64,000 nucleotides of DNA from Neobacillus niacini (GTDB taxonomy: Bacteria; Bacillota; Bacilli; Bacillales; Cytobacillaceae). The notes beneath the pieces are model-generated. The model saw only the letters and a list, made by a program, of their open reading frames with translations, had not been told where the DNA came from and searched no databases. Of the stretch, positions 1-8,121 are shown piece after piece. The DNA is taken from positions 130,828-194,827 of the forward strand of contig NZ_BAWM01000086.1 in assembly GCF_000759675.1 (NCBI RefSeq), read 5' to 3'. How positions within the stretch are numbered: position 1 is the first letter of the stretch; the number at the start of each line of letters is the position of its first letter. The translations under genes were made by a program, and so were the position numbers.

Positions 1-1
1 T

Positions 2-640
2 ATGTATTCCTCGGCTAAAATTACTAGAAAGGATTCAGGTGAGGGGCTTGTTATCAACCAGGTCACCCCTGAAAATATTACAGAGGTTACCGATGAAATG
101 TATGCAAATGCCCTCCTGACTGCAGGAATTCAGGACGCTGTGGTAGAAGTTGCTTCTCCAGTAAAAGTCAGCGGACACTCTGCGTTAGTTGGTATTTATA
201 AGGCTTACGATGAAGGTGAAGGCGCAACTCTAAATCTGGAGCGGACAGAGGTCGCCAATGAAGAATTGAACTTGGCTACAGATTTAGCAAAAAAAGAAGG
301 GCTAAATCAGGATAAAGTAAGTGAATTGCTGACAGAAATTAAAAAGGAAATTGCAGAACAAAATCCTGCGACCAAGGAAGAACTGGCTGCGATTATCGAT
401 GAAAAGTTAAAGACATTAGAAATCAACCTTAGTGCAGAAGATCGCCAGCTCTTACTAGACTTGTTTGAAAAAATGAGAGACCTAAATATTAATTTCGATA
501 ATGTCAAATCTCAGCTTGAAAATCTTACGCAAGATATCCAGCAACGGATTGAGGAAGCAGTAGGCGACAAGAATTTTCTGCAACAAGTAGCAGATTTCTT
601 TAAAGGATTAATCGAAAGTATCAAAAGTATATTCTCATAA
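2..640 (+). CDS. DUF1002 domain protein (YpuA-like), 5' truncated by window edge
   Basis: The first 212 readable codons run from the window edge to a TAA at 638-640, so the true start lies upstream and the Met near position 2 is not a real start. The sequence resembles the DUF1002/YpuA family of secreted Bacillus proteins, whose biochemical function is not known. An N-terminal part with conserved Gly and Asp positions (about 30-80) is followed by a long charged, helix-prone region (about 85-200) that looks coiled-coil. The C-terminus is amphipathic (FFKGLIESIKSIFS). The signal peptide expected for the family would be outside the window. A hairpin terminator follows directly. Confidence 0.75.
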   Translation: MYSSAKITRKDSGEGLVINQVTPENITEVTDEMYANALLTAGIQDAVVEVASPVKVSGHSALVGIYKAYDEGEGATLNLERTEVANEELNLATDLAKKEGLNQDKVSELLTEIKKEIAEQNPATKEELAAIIDEKLKTLEINLSAEDRQLLLDLFEKMRDLNINFDNVKSQLENLTQDIQQRIEEAVGDKNFLQQVADFFKGLIESIKSIFS

Positions 641-645
641 TTTTT

Positions 646-675
646 AGGCTCAGTCATAGAACTGAGCCTTTCGTT
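646..675 (+). terminator. Rho-independent terminator after the DUF1002 gene
   Basis: The arms AGGCTCAGT and ACTGAGCCT (646-654 and 661-669) form a 9-bp perfect stem with a 6-nt loop. It is followed by a short, imperfect T-rich tail (TTTCGTT). It separates the DUF1002 gene from ftsZ. Confidence 0.7.
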
Positions 676-928
676 CGTTTGTAACAAAATTTTAATGATA
701 AAATGAACAGGAGTGACCACAGGACTATATAAAAATCCCCAGTTTTTTGTTAAAATAGAATTTAAGATAAAAGGTTTCGACAAAATTCTATAAAAATCTG
801 CTTTAGTTAGATTATAATTTATACTTGCGTAATAAATCTGCTAAAAGCTAACTTGAAAATAAACAATAGAATTTTTTGAATTATGAATAATGAGGCATTG
901 ATTTTGCGGGAGCAGGAGGAATTAAACT

Positions 929-2086
929 ATGTGGGATTTTGAAATGGACATAGATCAAGTAGCAAGAATAAAAGTAATCGGTGTTGGCGGCGGCGGTAAT
1001 AATGCCGTAAACCGAATGATAGAAGACGGTGTTCAAGGTGTTGAATTTATTGCGGTTAATACAGACGCTCAAGCACTTAAACTATCAAAAGCAGAAATTA
1101 AAATGCAAATCGGTGCAACCTTAACGAGAGGGTTAGGTGCTGGTGCCAATCCTGAAGTTGGTAGAAATGCAGTAGAGGAAAGTAGAAAGCAGATACAAGA
1201 AGTCTTAAAAGGAGCAGATATGGTCTTTGTTACCGCTGGTATGGGCGGAGGAACTGGGACTGGAGCTGCACCTGCGATTGCTCAAATCTCCCGTGAATTG
1301 GGTGCCTTAACTATTGGTGTTGTGACACGTCCATTTGGATTTGAAGGGCGTAAACGTTCAACCAATGCAGCAGCTGGGATTGATTTAATGCGTGAAGCAG
1401 TAGACACATTAATTATTGTACCTAACGATCGCTTGCTGCAAATCGTAGATAAAAAAACTCCTATGATTCAAGCATTCCGTGAAGCAGATAATGTGCTCAG
1501 ACAAGGTGTACAAGGGATTTCCGATTTAATTGCGGTCCCTGGATTAATCAACCTCGATTTCGCGGATGTAAAAACCATTATGTCTAATCAAGGGACAGCC
1601 TTAATGGGGATAGGTCTTGCAAAAGGTAAGGACCGTGCTGTGGAAGCAGCGAAGAAAGCTATTTCAAGTCCGCTGCTTGAAACCTCAATCGATGGAGCAC
1701 AGGGTGTACTAATGAACATAACAGGTGGCAGCAATTTAAGTTTATATGAAGTCCAAGAAGCAGCAGATATTGTATCTTCTGCTGCAGACAAAGAACTAAA
1801 TATGATCTTCGGTTCGATTATCAATGAAAACTATAAAGATGAAATTATGATAACAGTCATTGCAACCGGTTTTTCCGAAACCGAACTATCTTCTAGAAAG
1901 AATACGGTTAGCCCTTCAAGGGATGTTCCTTCAAGGGATGTAACTTCAAGACCACAATCTCAAGGTCTCCCAAGACGTGAGCAGAGTGTTCAAGAAGAAA
2001 CTCCACAAAGTCATGACCGACAAAGACCACAATCAGAAGATACGCTCGATATTCCAACATTCTTGCGTAATCGTAATAGAAGATAA
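929..2086 (+). CDS. ftsZ: Cell division GTPase FtsZ, stand-alone copy
   Basis: This is a full-length FtsZ-type tubulin homologue (385 aa), the GTPase that polymerises into the cytoplasmic division ring. The GTP-binding signature GGGTGTG lies at residues 106-112 and the T7 synergy loop NLDFAD at 208-213, so both halves of the active site are intact. A variable linker (about 315-365) leads to the conserved C-terminal peptide DIPTFLRNRNRR that binds FtsA, SepF and ZapA. The ATG has a strong SD (AGGAGGAATT) just upstream. Unlike the canonical locus there is no ftsA or dcw gene beside it; the neighbours are a DUF1002 gene and proline dehydrogenase, each separated by a terminator. It is therefore either a second FtsZ paralogue or a relocated one. 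The linker contains a 15-bp tandem duplication. Confidence 0.93.
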   Translation: MWDFEMDIDQVARIKVIGVGGGGNNAVNRMIEDGVQGVEFIAVNTDAQALKLSKAEIKMQIGATLTRGLGAGANPEVGRNAVEESRKQIQEVLKGADMVFVTAGMGGGTGTGAAPAIAQISRELGALTIGVVTRPFGFEGRKRSTNAAAGIDLMREAVDTLIIVPNDRLLQIVDKKTPMIQAFREADNVLRQGVQGISDLIAVPGLINLDFADVKTIMSNQGTALMGIGLAKGKDRAVEAAKKAISSPLLETSIDGAQGVLMNITGGSNLSLYEVQEAADIVSSAADKELNMIFGSIINENYKDEIMITVIATGFSETELSSRKNTVSPSRDVPSRDVTSRPQSQGLPRREQSVQEETPQSHDRQRPQSEDTLDIPTFLRNRNRR

Positions 2087-2096
2087 AGCTAACACT

Positions 2097-2131
2097 AAGG
2101 CTGTTGAGAATAATCTCGGCGGCCTTTTTTG
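2097..2131 (+). terminator. Terminator after ftsZ
   Basis: An interrupted hairpin (AAGGCTG..GAGA, ATAA loop, TCTC..CGGCCTT) is followed by six T residues. It ends the monocistronic ftsZ transcript. Confidence 0.7.
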
Positions 2132-2243
2132 GGTTAAGGATATAACCCATTCTATTTTCGACAATTTTTTTAAAAATTTTAGGTGAATTTATAAGAATTA
2201 TGTTAAAATAATAGTGAAATAACAACAGCAAGGAGTAATCGCT

Positions 2244-3227
2244 ATGTTGAAAGATATTTTTATGAGCTTATCGCAAAACCAATTATTAAATAGTGCAGCT
2301 AAAAAGTATGGCTTAAAAATGGGTGCACAAAGTGTTGTTGCAGGTACCAATATCGATGAAGTAATAAAAAGTATTAAAGAACTGAACGCGCAAGGAATTT
2401 CTTGTACCGTTGATAACTTAGGTGAATTCGTTTTTAAAGAAGAAGAAGCAACAGAAGCGAAAGAGCAAATTCTTAACGTCATTGAAGCGATTCATGAGCA
2501 TAAAGTGGATGCTCACATCTCTTTAAAGCCTACGCAATTAGGGTTGGATATCGAATATAGCATTTGCTTAAATAACTTAAGAGAAATCGTTGATAGAGCA
2601 AACAACTATGGAGTTTTTGTTAACATTGACATGGAAGACACCGGCCATTTACAGCCTACTTTTGATGTATTGGATGAATTGTCTAGAGAATATGACAACG
2701 TTGGAACGGTAATTCAGGCTTATTTGCTTCGTGCGGATGAATACCTTGAAAAATATAAAAATTACCGTTTGCGGATTGTAAAAGGGGCTTATAAGGAGCC
2801 TGTTGAATACGCTTACCAAAATAAAAAAGACATCGATGCAAACTTTATTAAGCTTATTGAATGGCATTTATTAAATGGTAAGTTTACTTCTATTGCTACT
2901 CACGATCATATGATCATTAACCATGTGAAGGAATTTGTTAAAAGAAATAACATACCAAATGAGCAATATGAGTTTCAAATGCTGTACGGTTTCAGAAAAG
3001 AACTTCAACTAAAATTAGCAAGTGAAGGCTTTAACTTCTGTACGTATGTTCCTTTCGGAAATGACTGGTACGGATATTTCATGAGACGACTAGCAGAAAG
3101 ACCTCAGAACTTAAATCTTGTTGCCAAGCAAGTATTTAACAAGAAGACAAATAAAATATTAGGTGTGGCTGCTGGTGCATTTTTGTTAGGTAGATTGACG
3201 AAGGATGCTAAGAAGAAACGTAGATAA
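2244..3227 (+). CDS. Proline dehydrogenase (FAD-dependent)
   Basis: This 327-aa protein is a stand-alone proline dehydrogenase of the PutA-type beta/alpha barrel. It oxidises proline to 1-pyrroline-5-carboxylate with FAD and passes electrons to the membrane quinone pool. Recognisable blocks are the VNIDMED strand, RIVKGAYKE (phosphate/FAD contact), ATHDH, EFQMLYG and the C-terminal FGNDWYGYFMRRLAERP signature that binds the substrate carboxylate. The length is typical of Bacillus PutB/FadM proteins. The ATG follows an AAGGAG SD at 2230-2235. It is monocistronic and flanked by terminators. A matching P5C dehydrogenase (rocA) lies 53 kb away in the window. Which B. subtilis paralogue it corresponds to cannot be settled here. 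Confidence 0.93.
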   Translation: MLKDIFMSLSQNQLLNSAAKKYGLKMGAQSVVAGTNIDEVIKSIKELNAQGISCTVDNLGEFVFKEEEATEAKEQILNVIEAIHEHKVDAHISLKPTQLGLDIEYSICLNNLREIVDRANNYGVFVNIDMEDTGHLQPTFDVLDELSREYDNVGTVIQAYLLRADEYLEKYKNYRLRIVKGAYKEPVEYAYQNKKDIDANFIKLIEWHLLNGKFTSIATHDHMIINHVKEFVKRNNIPNEQYEFQMLYGFRKELQLKLASEGFNFCTYVPFGNDWYGYFMRRLAERPQNLNLVAKQVFNKKTNKILGVAAGAFLLGRLTKDAKKKRR

Positions 3228-3236
3228 GATAGTTTA

Positions 3237-3270
3237 AAACCCCTTTCATATGAAAGGGGTTTCTTTTTTT
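3237..3270 (+). terminator. Terminator after proline dehydrogenase
   Basis: A perfect 12-bp palindromic stem (AAACCCCTTTCA with its complement, 3237-3262) is followed by CTTTTTTT. It is a strong intrinsic terminator. Confidence 0.85.
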
Positions 3271-3306
3271 AACGAAGGTAGGTCTAAAGAACTATTCTTG
3301 TTAAAA

Positions 3307-3335
3307 TTGACAAGTTTGTACCTGATGAATAATAA
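3307..3335 (+). promoter_or_regulatory. SigA-type promoter for the TRAP transporter operon
   Basis: TTGACA at 3307-3312 and TAATAA at 3330-3335 are separated by 17 nt, upstream of the binding-protein gene. This is a near-consensus housekeeping promoter. Confidence 0.7.
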
Positions 3336-3378
3336 GTATTGATTGATGGACGGAATTTTATAAAAAGGGGGAAATTTT

Positions 3379-4371
3379 ATGAAAAAGAAAAGATTTTATC
3401 TTTCTATGGTCTTTCTCTTAACGCTCTCTATGATTCTTGCAGCGTGCGGAAATAAAGAGGAGAGTGGGGAAAAGCCAGCAAATGAAGAGGAAGAAAAGCC
3501 GCAATTCATCAGTATTCTAACAGGTGGTACAGGTGGAACCTATTATCCATTAGGAGGCTCCTTTGCTGAAATTATTAAAGACGCAACTGGAATTGATGCA
3601 AATGCTGAAACAAGTGGTGCTTCTGCGGAAAATATGACCACCCTTAAGAATGGCGATGCCGAAATTGCATTTTCCCAAACAGATATTGCTTCGTACGCTG
3701 TTGACGGAAAATTAATGTTTGAAAACAATAAGGTTGAAAATGTAAAGGCGATTGCCACCTTATACCCTGAAACGATTCAAATTGTTACCACAAAAGAATC
3801 CGGGATTACTTCGGTTAAAGATTTAAAAGGAAAAAAGGTGTCAGTAGGTGCACCTGGATCCGGTACAGTTGCAAATGCTGAACAAATTCTAGAAGTTCAC
3901 GGAATGACATTTGATGATATTGATAAACAAGATTTATCATTTGATGAGTCTACGCAAGGAATTCAAGATGGTACGATTGATGCGGCTTTTGTAACAGCAG
4001 GTACACCGACTGGTGCGGTTGAAGGCCTAGGTGCAACAGAAGATGTGGTCATTGTTCCGATTGAACAAGACAAAATCGATAGCCTAATTAAAAAGTATCC
4101 TTTCTATGTTAAGGAGGAGGTTCCAACAGGGACATATGGATTGGAGTCTGCTGTAACCACAGTCGCTGTTCAAGCGATGCTAGTGGCGAACAGTGATCTT
4201 GCTGAGGATGTTGTTTATGACATTACGAAAGCAATCTTTGAAAATCTTGATAAAGTGACACATGCAAAAGGTAAATTAATTAAGGTGGAGAACGCGTTAA
4301 ATGGTGTGGGGATTGATGTACATCCTGGTGCACAAAAATACTTTGATGAAAAAGGCGTTAAAGAACAGTAA
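3379..4371 (+). CDS. TAXI-family TRAP transporter solute-binding lipoprotein
   Basis: This 330-aa lipoprotein has a signal peptide ending in a lipobox (LAAC, Cys23), followed by an acidic tether. The mature part begins with the TAXI hallmark GGTGGTYYPLGG (about residues 53-64). It continues with GASAENMTTLKNGDAEIAFSQTD and a type-II periplasmic-binding-protein fold. TAXI proteins capture small carboxylate-type ligands outside the membrane and hand them to the TRAP permease. The ligand of this one cannot be told from sequence. It is the first gene of a three-gene operon with a DUF1850 protein and a fused TRAP permease. A hairpin lies between it and the next gene, consistent with higher expression of the binding protein. 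SD AAAGGGGG precedes the ATG. Confidence 0.92.
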   Translation: MKKKRFYLSMVFLLTLSMILAACGNKEESGEKPANEEEEKPQFISILTGGTGGTYYPLGGSFAEIIKDATGIDANAETSGASAENMTTLKNGDAEIAFSQTDIASYAVDGKLMFENNKVENVKAIATLYPETIQIVTTKESGITSVKDLKGKKVSVGAPGSGTVANAEQILEVHGMTFDDIDKQDLSFDESTQGIQDGTIDAAFVTAGTPTGAVEGLGATEDVVIVPIEQDKIDSLIKKYPFYVKEEVPTGTYGLESAVTTVAVQAMLVANSDLAEDVVYDITKAIFENLDKVTHAKGKLIKVENALNGVGIDVHPGAQKYFDEKGVKEQ

Positions 4372-4394
4372 CGGGTTTATTTTTACACTAACTT

Positions 4395-4424
4395 GGCCGG
4401 CTTAACACGAGCTGGCCTCGTTTT
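4395..4424 (+). terminator. Intercistronic hairpin (partial terminator) in the TRAP operon
   Basis: GGCCGGCT (4395-4402) pairs with AGCTGGCC (4410-4417), with one G-U pair and a 7-nt loop, and is followed by TCGTTTTC. It is likely a leaky terminator or mRNA stabiliser lowering expression of the membrane components relative to the binding protein (inference). Confidence 0.5.
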
Positions 4425-4446
4425 CTCAATTGGAGAGGAGGGGAAA

Positions 4447-4968
4447 ATGCGTAAATTTCAACTAATCCAATATCTATTAATCTTCTTTATTATCCTGATC
4501 ATTTTAGCATTCATACCTTTCCAGAAAGCTATTGTTTTCCAACCAAATCATAGCAAAGCGGTACTTGCTTACATTCGTGTAAAAGACGAAACTGATTTCC
4601 AAATTAAATACACCCATTCCATTCATTTATCCGATGTCGTTGAAAGCTATAAAATTACTCACGACCAGAGGATACTACAATATGAACTGATGTATGAGGA
4701 TTTTGCCATTGGCATGCCTTCCAATGCAGAAAAAGGAGAAACGTTTGAACAAATAAATGGTGCCTATTACATCAGAAACATGAAACGGGACTTTCCTTTC
4801 TTTCATTTACGAATCGGACAGGTCCGTGCCAATCATACAGTGATTTTTAAAAATAAGGAATACCCCTTATCTCGTTTTATAAAACCTGGCACGTCTGTAA
4901 AAGTGGAAATCCGTAAATTGAACTTTATTAAGCAATGGAAAGGAGTGAATATTCTTGAGTCACTATGA
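4447..4968 (+). CDS. DUF1850 protein of the TAXI-TRAP operon
   Basis: This 173-aa DUF1850 protein starts at the ATG preceded by GGAGAGGAGGGG; an upstream in-frame TTG at 4393 lies inside the intercistronic hairpin and is unlikely. It has one N-terminal transmembrane helix (about residues 4-27) and an extracytoplasmic domain with the YTHSIHLSDVVESY motif typical of the family. DUF1850 genes commonly sit between a TAXI binding protein and a fused permease, exactly as here, so an accessory role in the transporter is inferred. No biochemical function is known. Its 3' end overlaps the permease start by 14 bp, which suggests translational coupling. Confidence 0.85.
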   Translation: MRKFQLIQYLLIFFIILIILAFIPFQKAIVFQPNHSKAVLAYIRVKDETDFQIKYTHSIHLSDVVESYKITHDQRILQYELMYEDFAIGMPSNAEKGETFEQINGAYYIRNMKRDFPFFHLRIGQVRANHTVIFKNKEYPLSRFIKPGTSVKVEIRKLNFIKQWKGVNILESL

Positions 4969-6907
4969 AGAGACTCTGTCAGAAGCGAAGCAACAGGAAC
5001 TTTTAGAGAAATATGATCCTGAAGCTGGTACTCGAAAGTTAAAAGGGATGCCTCTTTGGATGGCATTCGCAGGTTTATTGGCTTTTTCTATCTTTCATTT
5101 ATATACTGGCGTATTCGGTATGTTAACAGCTCAGCTGCAGCGCTCTGTTCATTTAGGCTTTGCGCTCGCATTAATTTTCTTATTATTTCCTGCTCGAAAA
5201 AAAAATAAAGGAAAAGAGATTAAGATCGCTTGGTTTGATATCATCTTTGCGATTATTTCAGTCATCGTTGGTGCTTATTGGCCGGTCATGATCGATGATT
5301 TGGTCTTAAGGACAGGAAATATCACACAAATTGATTTTTTTGTTGGACTTGCAGCAATTTTACTCGTGTTAGAGGCAACTCGCAGAACAGTTGGTCTGCC
5401 AATAACAATTATTGCAATCGTTTTTATGGGGTATGCAGTTTTTGGACCGTACATGCCGGGTGCCATCGCTCACCGTGGGCTAGAATTAGATCGGTTAGTC
5501 CAGACGATGTTCTTTACTACTGAAGGTATCCTTGGTACACCGATTGGCGTTTCTTCGACCTTTATCTTTCTCTTTCTATTATTTGGTTCCTTTTTAATCA
5601 AAACAGGAGTTGGCGAATATTTTAACGATCTTTCGATTGCGATAGCTGGAAGAAGTGTGGGGGGGCCAGCGAAGGTTGCAGTTTTTTCGAGCGCTCTACA
5701 GGGAACAATTAGCGGCAGTTCTGTTGCTAACGTGGTAACATCTGGAGCCTTTACTATCCCGATGATGAAAAACCTGGGTTATAAAAAGGAGTTTGCAGGT
5801 GCAGTTGAGGCGTCGTCTTCCACAGGCGGTCAGTTAATGCCACCTGTAATGGGGGCAGCAGCCTTCTTAATGGTTGAATTTATCGGGGGTATCAGCTACT
5901 GGGAAATAGCGAAGGCAGCTGCAATACCGGCTGTTCTTTATTTTACAGGTATTTGGATTATGACTCATTTCGAAGCAAAACGAATCGGTCTTCGCGGGTT
6001 AACAAAGGAAGAAATGCCAAGCAGGAAAGAGGTTCTTGGTAAACTCTATTTATTGCTTCCTATTATTGCTATAGTCCTTTTGTTAATGTCAGGAATGAGT
6101 GTTATTCGGGCAGCATTATGGTCGATTGTCATTACTGTTGTTGTAAGTGCAATTAGAAAAGAAACGAGGATCGGATTTAAAGGAATCATTGAAGCATTAG
6201 TAGATGGAGCTCGTTCCGCGTTAGGTGTTGCTGCAGCCACCGCAGCTGCAGGTATCATTGTCGGTGTGGTAACGAAAACAGGACTAGGCTTAAAAATGGC
6301 GAACGGGCTCCTTGATATTGCGGGAGGGGCATTGCTGCCGACCTTGTTTTTGACGATGATTGCTTCCTTGATTTTGGGAATGGGCTCTCCTACGACTGCT
6401 AATTATGTCATTACCTCAACGATTGCAGCACCAGCTATCATTTTGTTAGGAGTTCCTGATTTATCTGCTCACTTGTTTGTGTTTTATTTTGGAATTGTGG
6501 CTGATATTACTCCTCCAGTCGCACTAGCAGCATTTGCCGCAGCGGCTATATCCGGTGGAGAGCCATTTCGAACGGGGGTGGAATCAACAAAGCTCGCCAT
6601 TTCCGCTTTTATCATCCCATATATGTTTGTCTTGTCACCGGAATTGTTAATGATTGATACCACTTGGACTTATTTAATTTGGGTTGTTTTTACGGCCTTT
6701 ATAGGAATGATAGCCATAAGTGCTGGGGTTATTGGTTTTTGGATGCGAAAATTGAATTGGATGGAGCGTATTGCGTCTCTTGGAGCGGGATTATGTTTAA
6801 TCTATCCTGAAAATATCTCAGACATAATCGGTTTAGTAATGTTTGCTATCTTACTTGCTTTGCAATATTTCTATAAACGGGAACACATTCCTAAAGTGCA
6901 AAATTGA
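4955..6907 (+). CDS. TRAP transporter fused permease (DctQ-DctM type)
   Basis: This 650-aa polytopic membrane protein fuses the small four-helix and large twelve-helix TRAP permease subunits, as is typical for TAXI systems. The N-terminal cytosolic segment leads into the Q-like helices (about 35-150). The M-like domain carries conserved blocks such as GSSVANVVTSGAFTIPMMK, SSTGGQLMPPVMGAAAFLM and GMGSPTTANYV, which form substrate and ion sites in this superfamily. Transport is driven by a cation gradient. The start is the TTG at 4955 with SD AAAGGAGTG; it overlaps DUF1850. A terminator follows. Confidence 0.92.
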   Translation: MSHYEETLSEAKQQELLEKYDPEAGTRKLKGMPLWMAFAGLLAFSIFHLYTGVFGMLTAQLQRSVHLGFALALIFLLFPARKKNKGKEIKIAWFDIIFAIISVIVGAYWPVMIDDLVLRTGNITQIDFFVGLAAILLVLEATRRTVGLPITIIAIVFMGYAVFGPYMPGAIAHRGLELDRLVQTMFFTTEGILGTPIGVSSTFIFLFLLFGSFLIKTGVGEYFNDLSIAIAGRSVGGPAKVAVFSSALQGTISGSSVANVVTSGAFTIPMMKNLGYKKEFAGAVEASSSTGGQLMPPVMGAAAFLMVEFIGGISYWEIAKAAAIPAVLYFTGIWIMTHFEAKRIGLRGLTKEEMPSRKEVLGKLYLLLPIIAIVLLLMSGMSVIRAALWSIVITVVVSAIRKETRIGFKGIIEALVDGARSALGVAAATAAAGIIVGVVTKTGLGLKMANGLLDIAGGALLPTLFLTMIASLILGMGSPTTANYVITSTIAAPAIILLGVPDLSAHLFVFYFGIVADITPPVALAAFAAAAISGGEPFRTGVESTKLAISAFIIPYMFVLSPELLMIDTTWTYLIWVVFTAFIGMIAISAGVIGFWMRKLNWMERIASLGAGLCLIYPENISDIIGLVMFAILLALQYFYKREHIPKVQN

Positions 6908-6913
6908 ATATAA

Positions 6914-6960
6914 GCAAAAACTCGGGACTCAATTAATTTGAGGTCTGAGTTTTGCTTTTT
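6914..6960 (+). terminator. Terminator after the TRAP operon
   Basis: GCAAAAACTC...GAGTTTTGC arms with an inner CTCAA/TTGAG stem (6914-6955) are followed by five T residues. Confidence 0.75.
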
Positions 6961-6999
6961 CGGAATTAGGTTTAAGTATTGATTTAATTTTGTTCTAAA

Positions 7000-7028
7000 T
7001 TGACACACTCTTCCAATTCTACTAAAAT
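7000..7028 (+). promoter_or_regulatory. Consensus SigA promoter upstream of tag
   Basis: TTGACA at 7000-7005, a 17-nt spacer and TAAAAT at 7023-7028. It would give a leader of about 165 nt before the tag start. Confidence 0.7.
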
Positions 7029-7201
7029 TAGTAAATATGTAAACTGACCCTGGATGAATACAACAAAACTTTTTTTAACTGAATAACGAGAAAAATTATG
7101 CAGTCACCAATTAATGGAAGTTTTTGTGGTGTAAAATGTTGATTAATAGAATGGAAAAAGATAAGTTTGTTAAAGAGAGCAAAATTGGAGGTTTTTTTAA
7201 A

Positions 7202-7774
7202 ATGAAAAGATGCGGTTGGGTAAATCAGGATCCACTATATATCGATTATCATGATCATGAATGGGGCGTGCCCGTTTATGATGATCGATTACTATTTGAA
7301 TATTTGAACTTAGAGGGTGCTCAGGCTGGGTTAAGCTGGTACACGATTTTGAAGAAGAGAGAAAATTATCGCAAGGCATTCGACCATTTTGAACCAAGTA
7401 TAATCATTTCTTATGATGAAAAGAAAATCGAAGAACTGTTACAGAATGAGGGAATTGTTAGAAATAAACTCAAAATAAATGCAGTCATTACGAATGCAAA
7501 GGCATTTCTAAAGGTGACCGAAGAGTTTGGTTCGTTTAGCAAGTATATTTGGTCTTTTGTAGATGGTAAACCTATAAAAAATCACTTTAAAGATTTAACA
7601 GAAGTTCCAGCTACAACCGATATAAGTGACAGGTTAAGTAAGGATTTGAAAAAACGCGGCTTTAAATTTGTTGGGTCCACGATTTGTTATGCTTTTATGC
7701 AAGCGACAGGGATGGTAAATGATCATTTAGAATCGTGCATTTGCTACAATAAAATTCCGGTAAAAAATACATAA
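7202..7774 (+). CDS. tag: DNA-3-methyladenine glycosylase I
   Basis: This is a Tag-family base-excision repair glycosylase that removes 3-methyladenine from alkylated DNA. The chosen ATG at 7202 has SD GGAGG at 7187-7191 and gives 190 aa, the family length; an earlier in-frame start at 7124 would add 26 unconserved residues. The Zn-binding set of E. coli Tag can be seen: Cys4 (MKRCGW), His17 in the YHDHEWG block, and the C-terminal His and Cys of MVNDHLESC. The family motifs GAQAGLSWYTILKKRENYR and FKFVGSTICYAFMQATG are intact. It is monocistronic. Confidence 0.94.
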   Translation: MKRCGWVNQDPLYIDYHDHEWGVPVYDDRLLFEYLNLEGAQAGLSWYTILKKRENYRKAFDHFEPSIIISYDEKKIEELLQNEGIVRNKLKINAVITNAKAFLKVTEEFGSFSKYIWSFVDGKPIKNHFKDLTEVPATTDISDRLSKDLKKRGFKFVGSTICYAFMQATGMVNDHLESCICYNKIPVKNT

Positions 7775-8121
7775 ATTCCATTTGTTCTTTATATTGAATG
7801 GTCTAAATCGTTTTCCAGTTGATTTCGTTAATGTTTGTAACTTACCCTTTACTCTTCAGATATTACATATAAATATTGTTCTTAATAAAGAATGCGAAGG
7901 TGTTCTTGTGAATTTTCATCCAAATTGTTTGAAACCAATTTGGATGAAATCCGTCTAAATATGATGAATCCAATTTCAGGAAATTTTTTAAGGGAATTTG
8001 CAGGAATTTTGTGTCGGAAAGCGGAATAGATTAGAAGAATGAGAGCGAAATTCTTTTTCTGAATATTCGGAAGTGTTTCGTGGGGAATAACGAGATTTGG
8101 GGAAAAGAGGAGAAGTTGTAA
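7775..8121. other. 347-bp intergenic region with a long perfect dyad
   Basis: No credible gene is present. The only structure seen is the 14-bp inverted repeat at 7914-7949. The remainder is AT-rich and presumably holds the end of the tag transcript and the promoter of the VanW gene; no unambiguous -35/-10 pair was identified. Confidence 0.5.
7914..7949. repeat. Perfect 14-bp inverted repeat
   Basis: The arm TTTCATCCAAATTG (7914-7927) and its exact complement (7936-7949) flank an 8-nt loop. No T-tract follows, so it is not a typical terminator on the plus strand. It could be an operator for the downstream VanW gene or an RNA hairpin; its function is unknown. Confidence 0.6.

Noticed and set aside
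4393..4446. Longer DUF1850 start at TTG 4393
   Set aside because: The codons lie in the intercistronic hairpin and lack an SD; ATG 4447 has GGAGAGGAGGGG.
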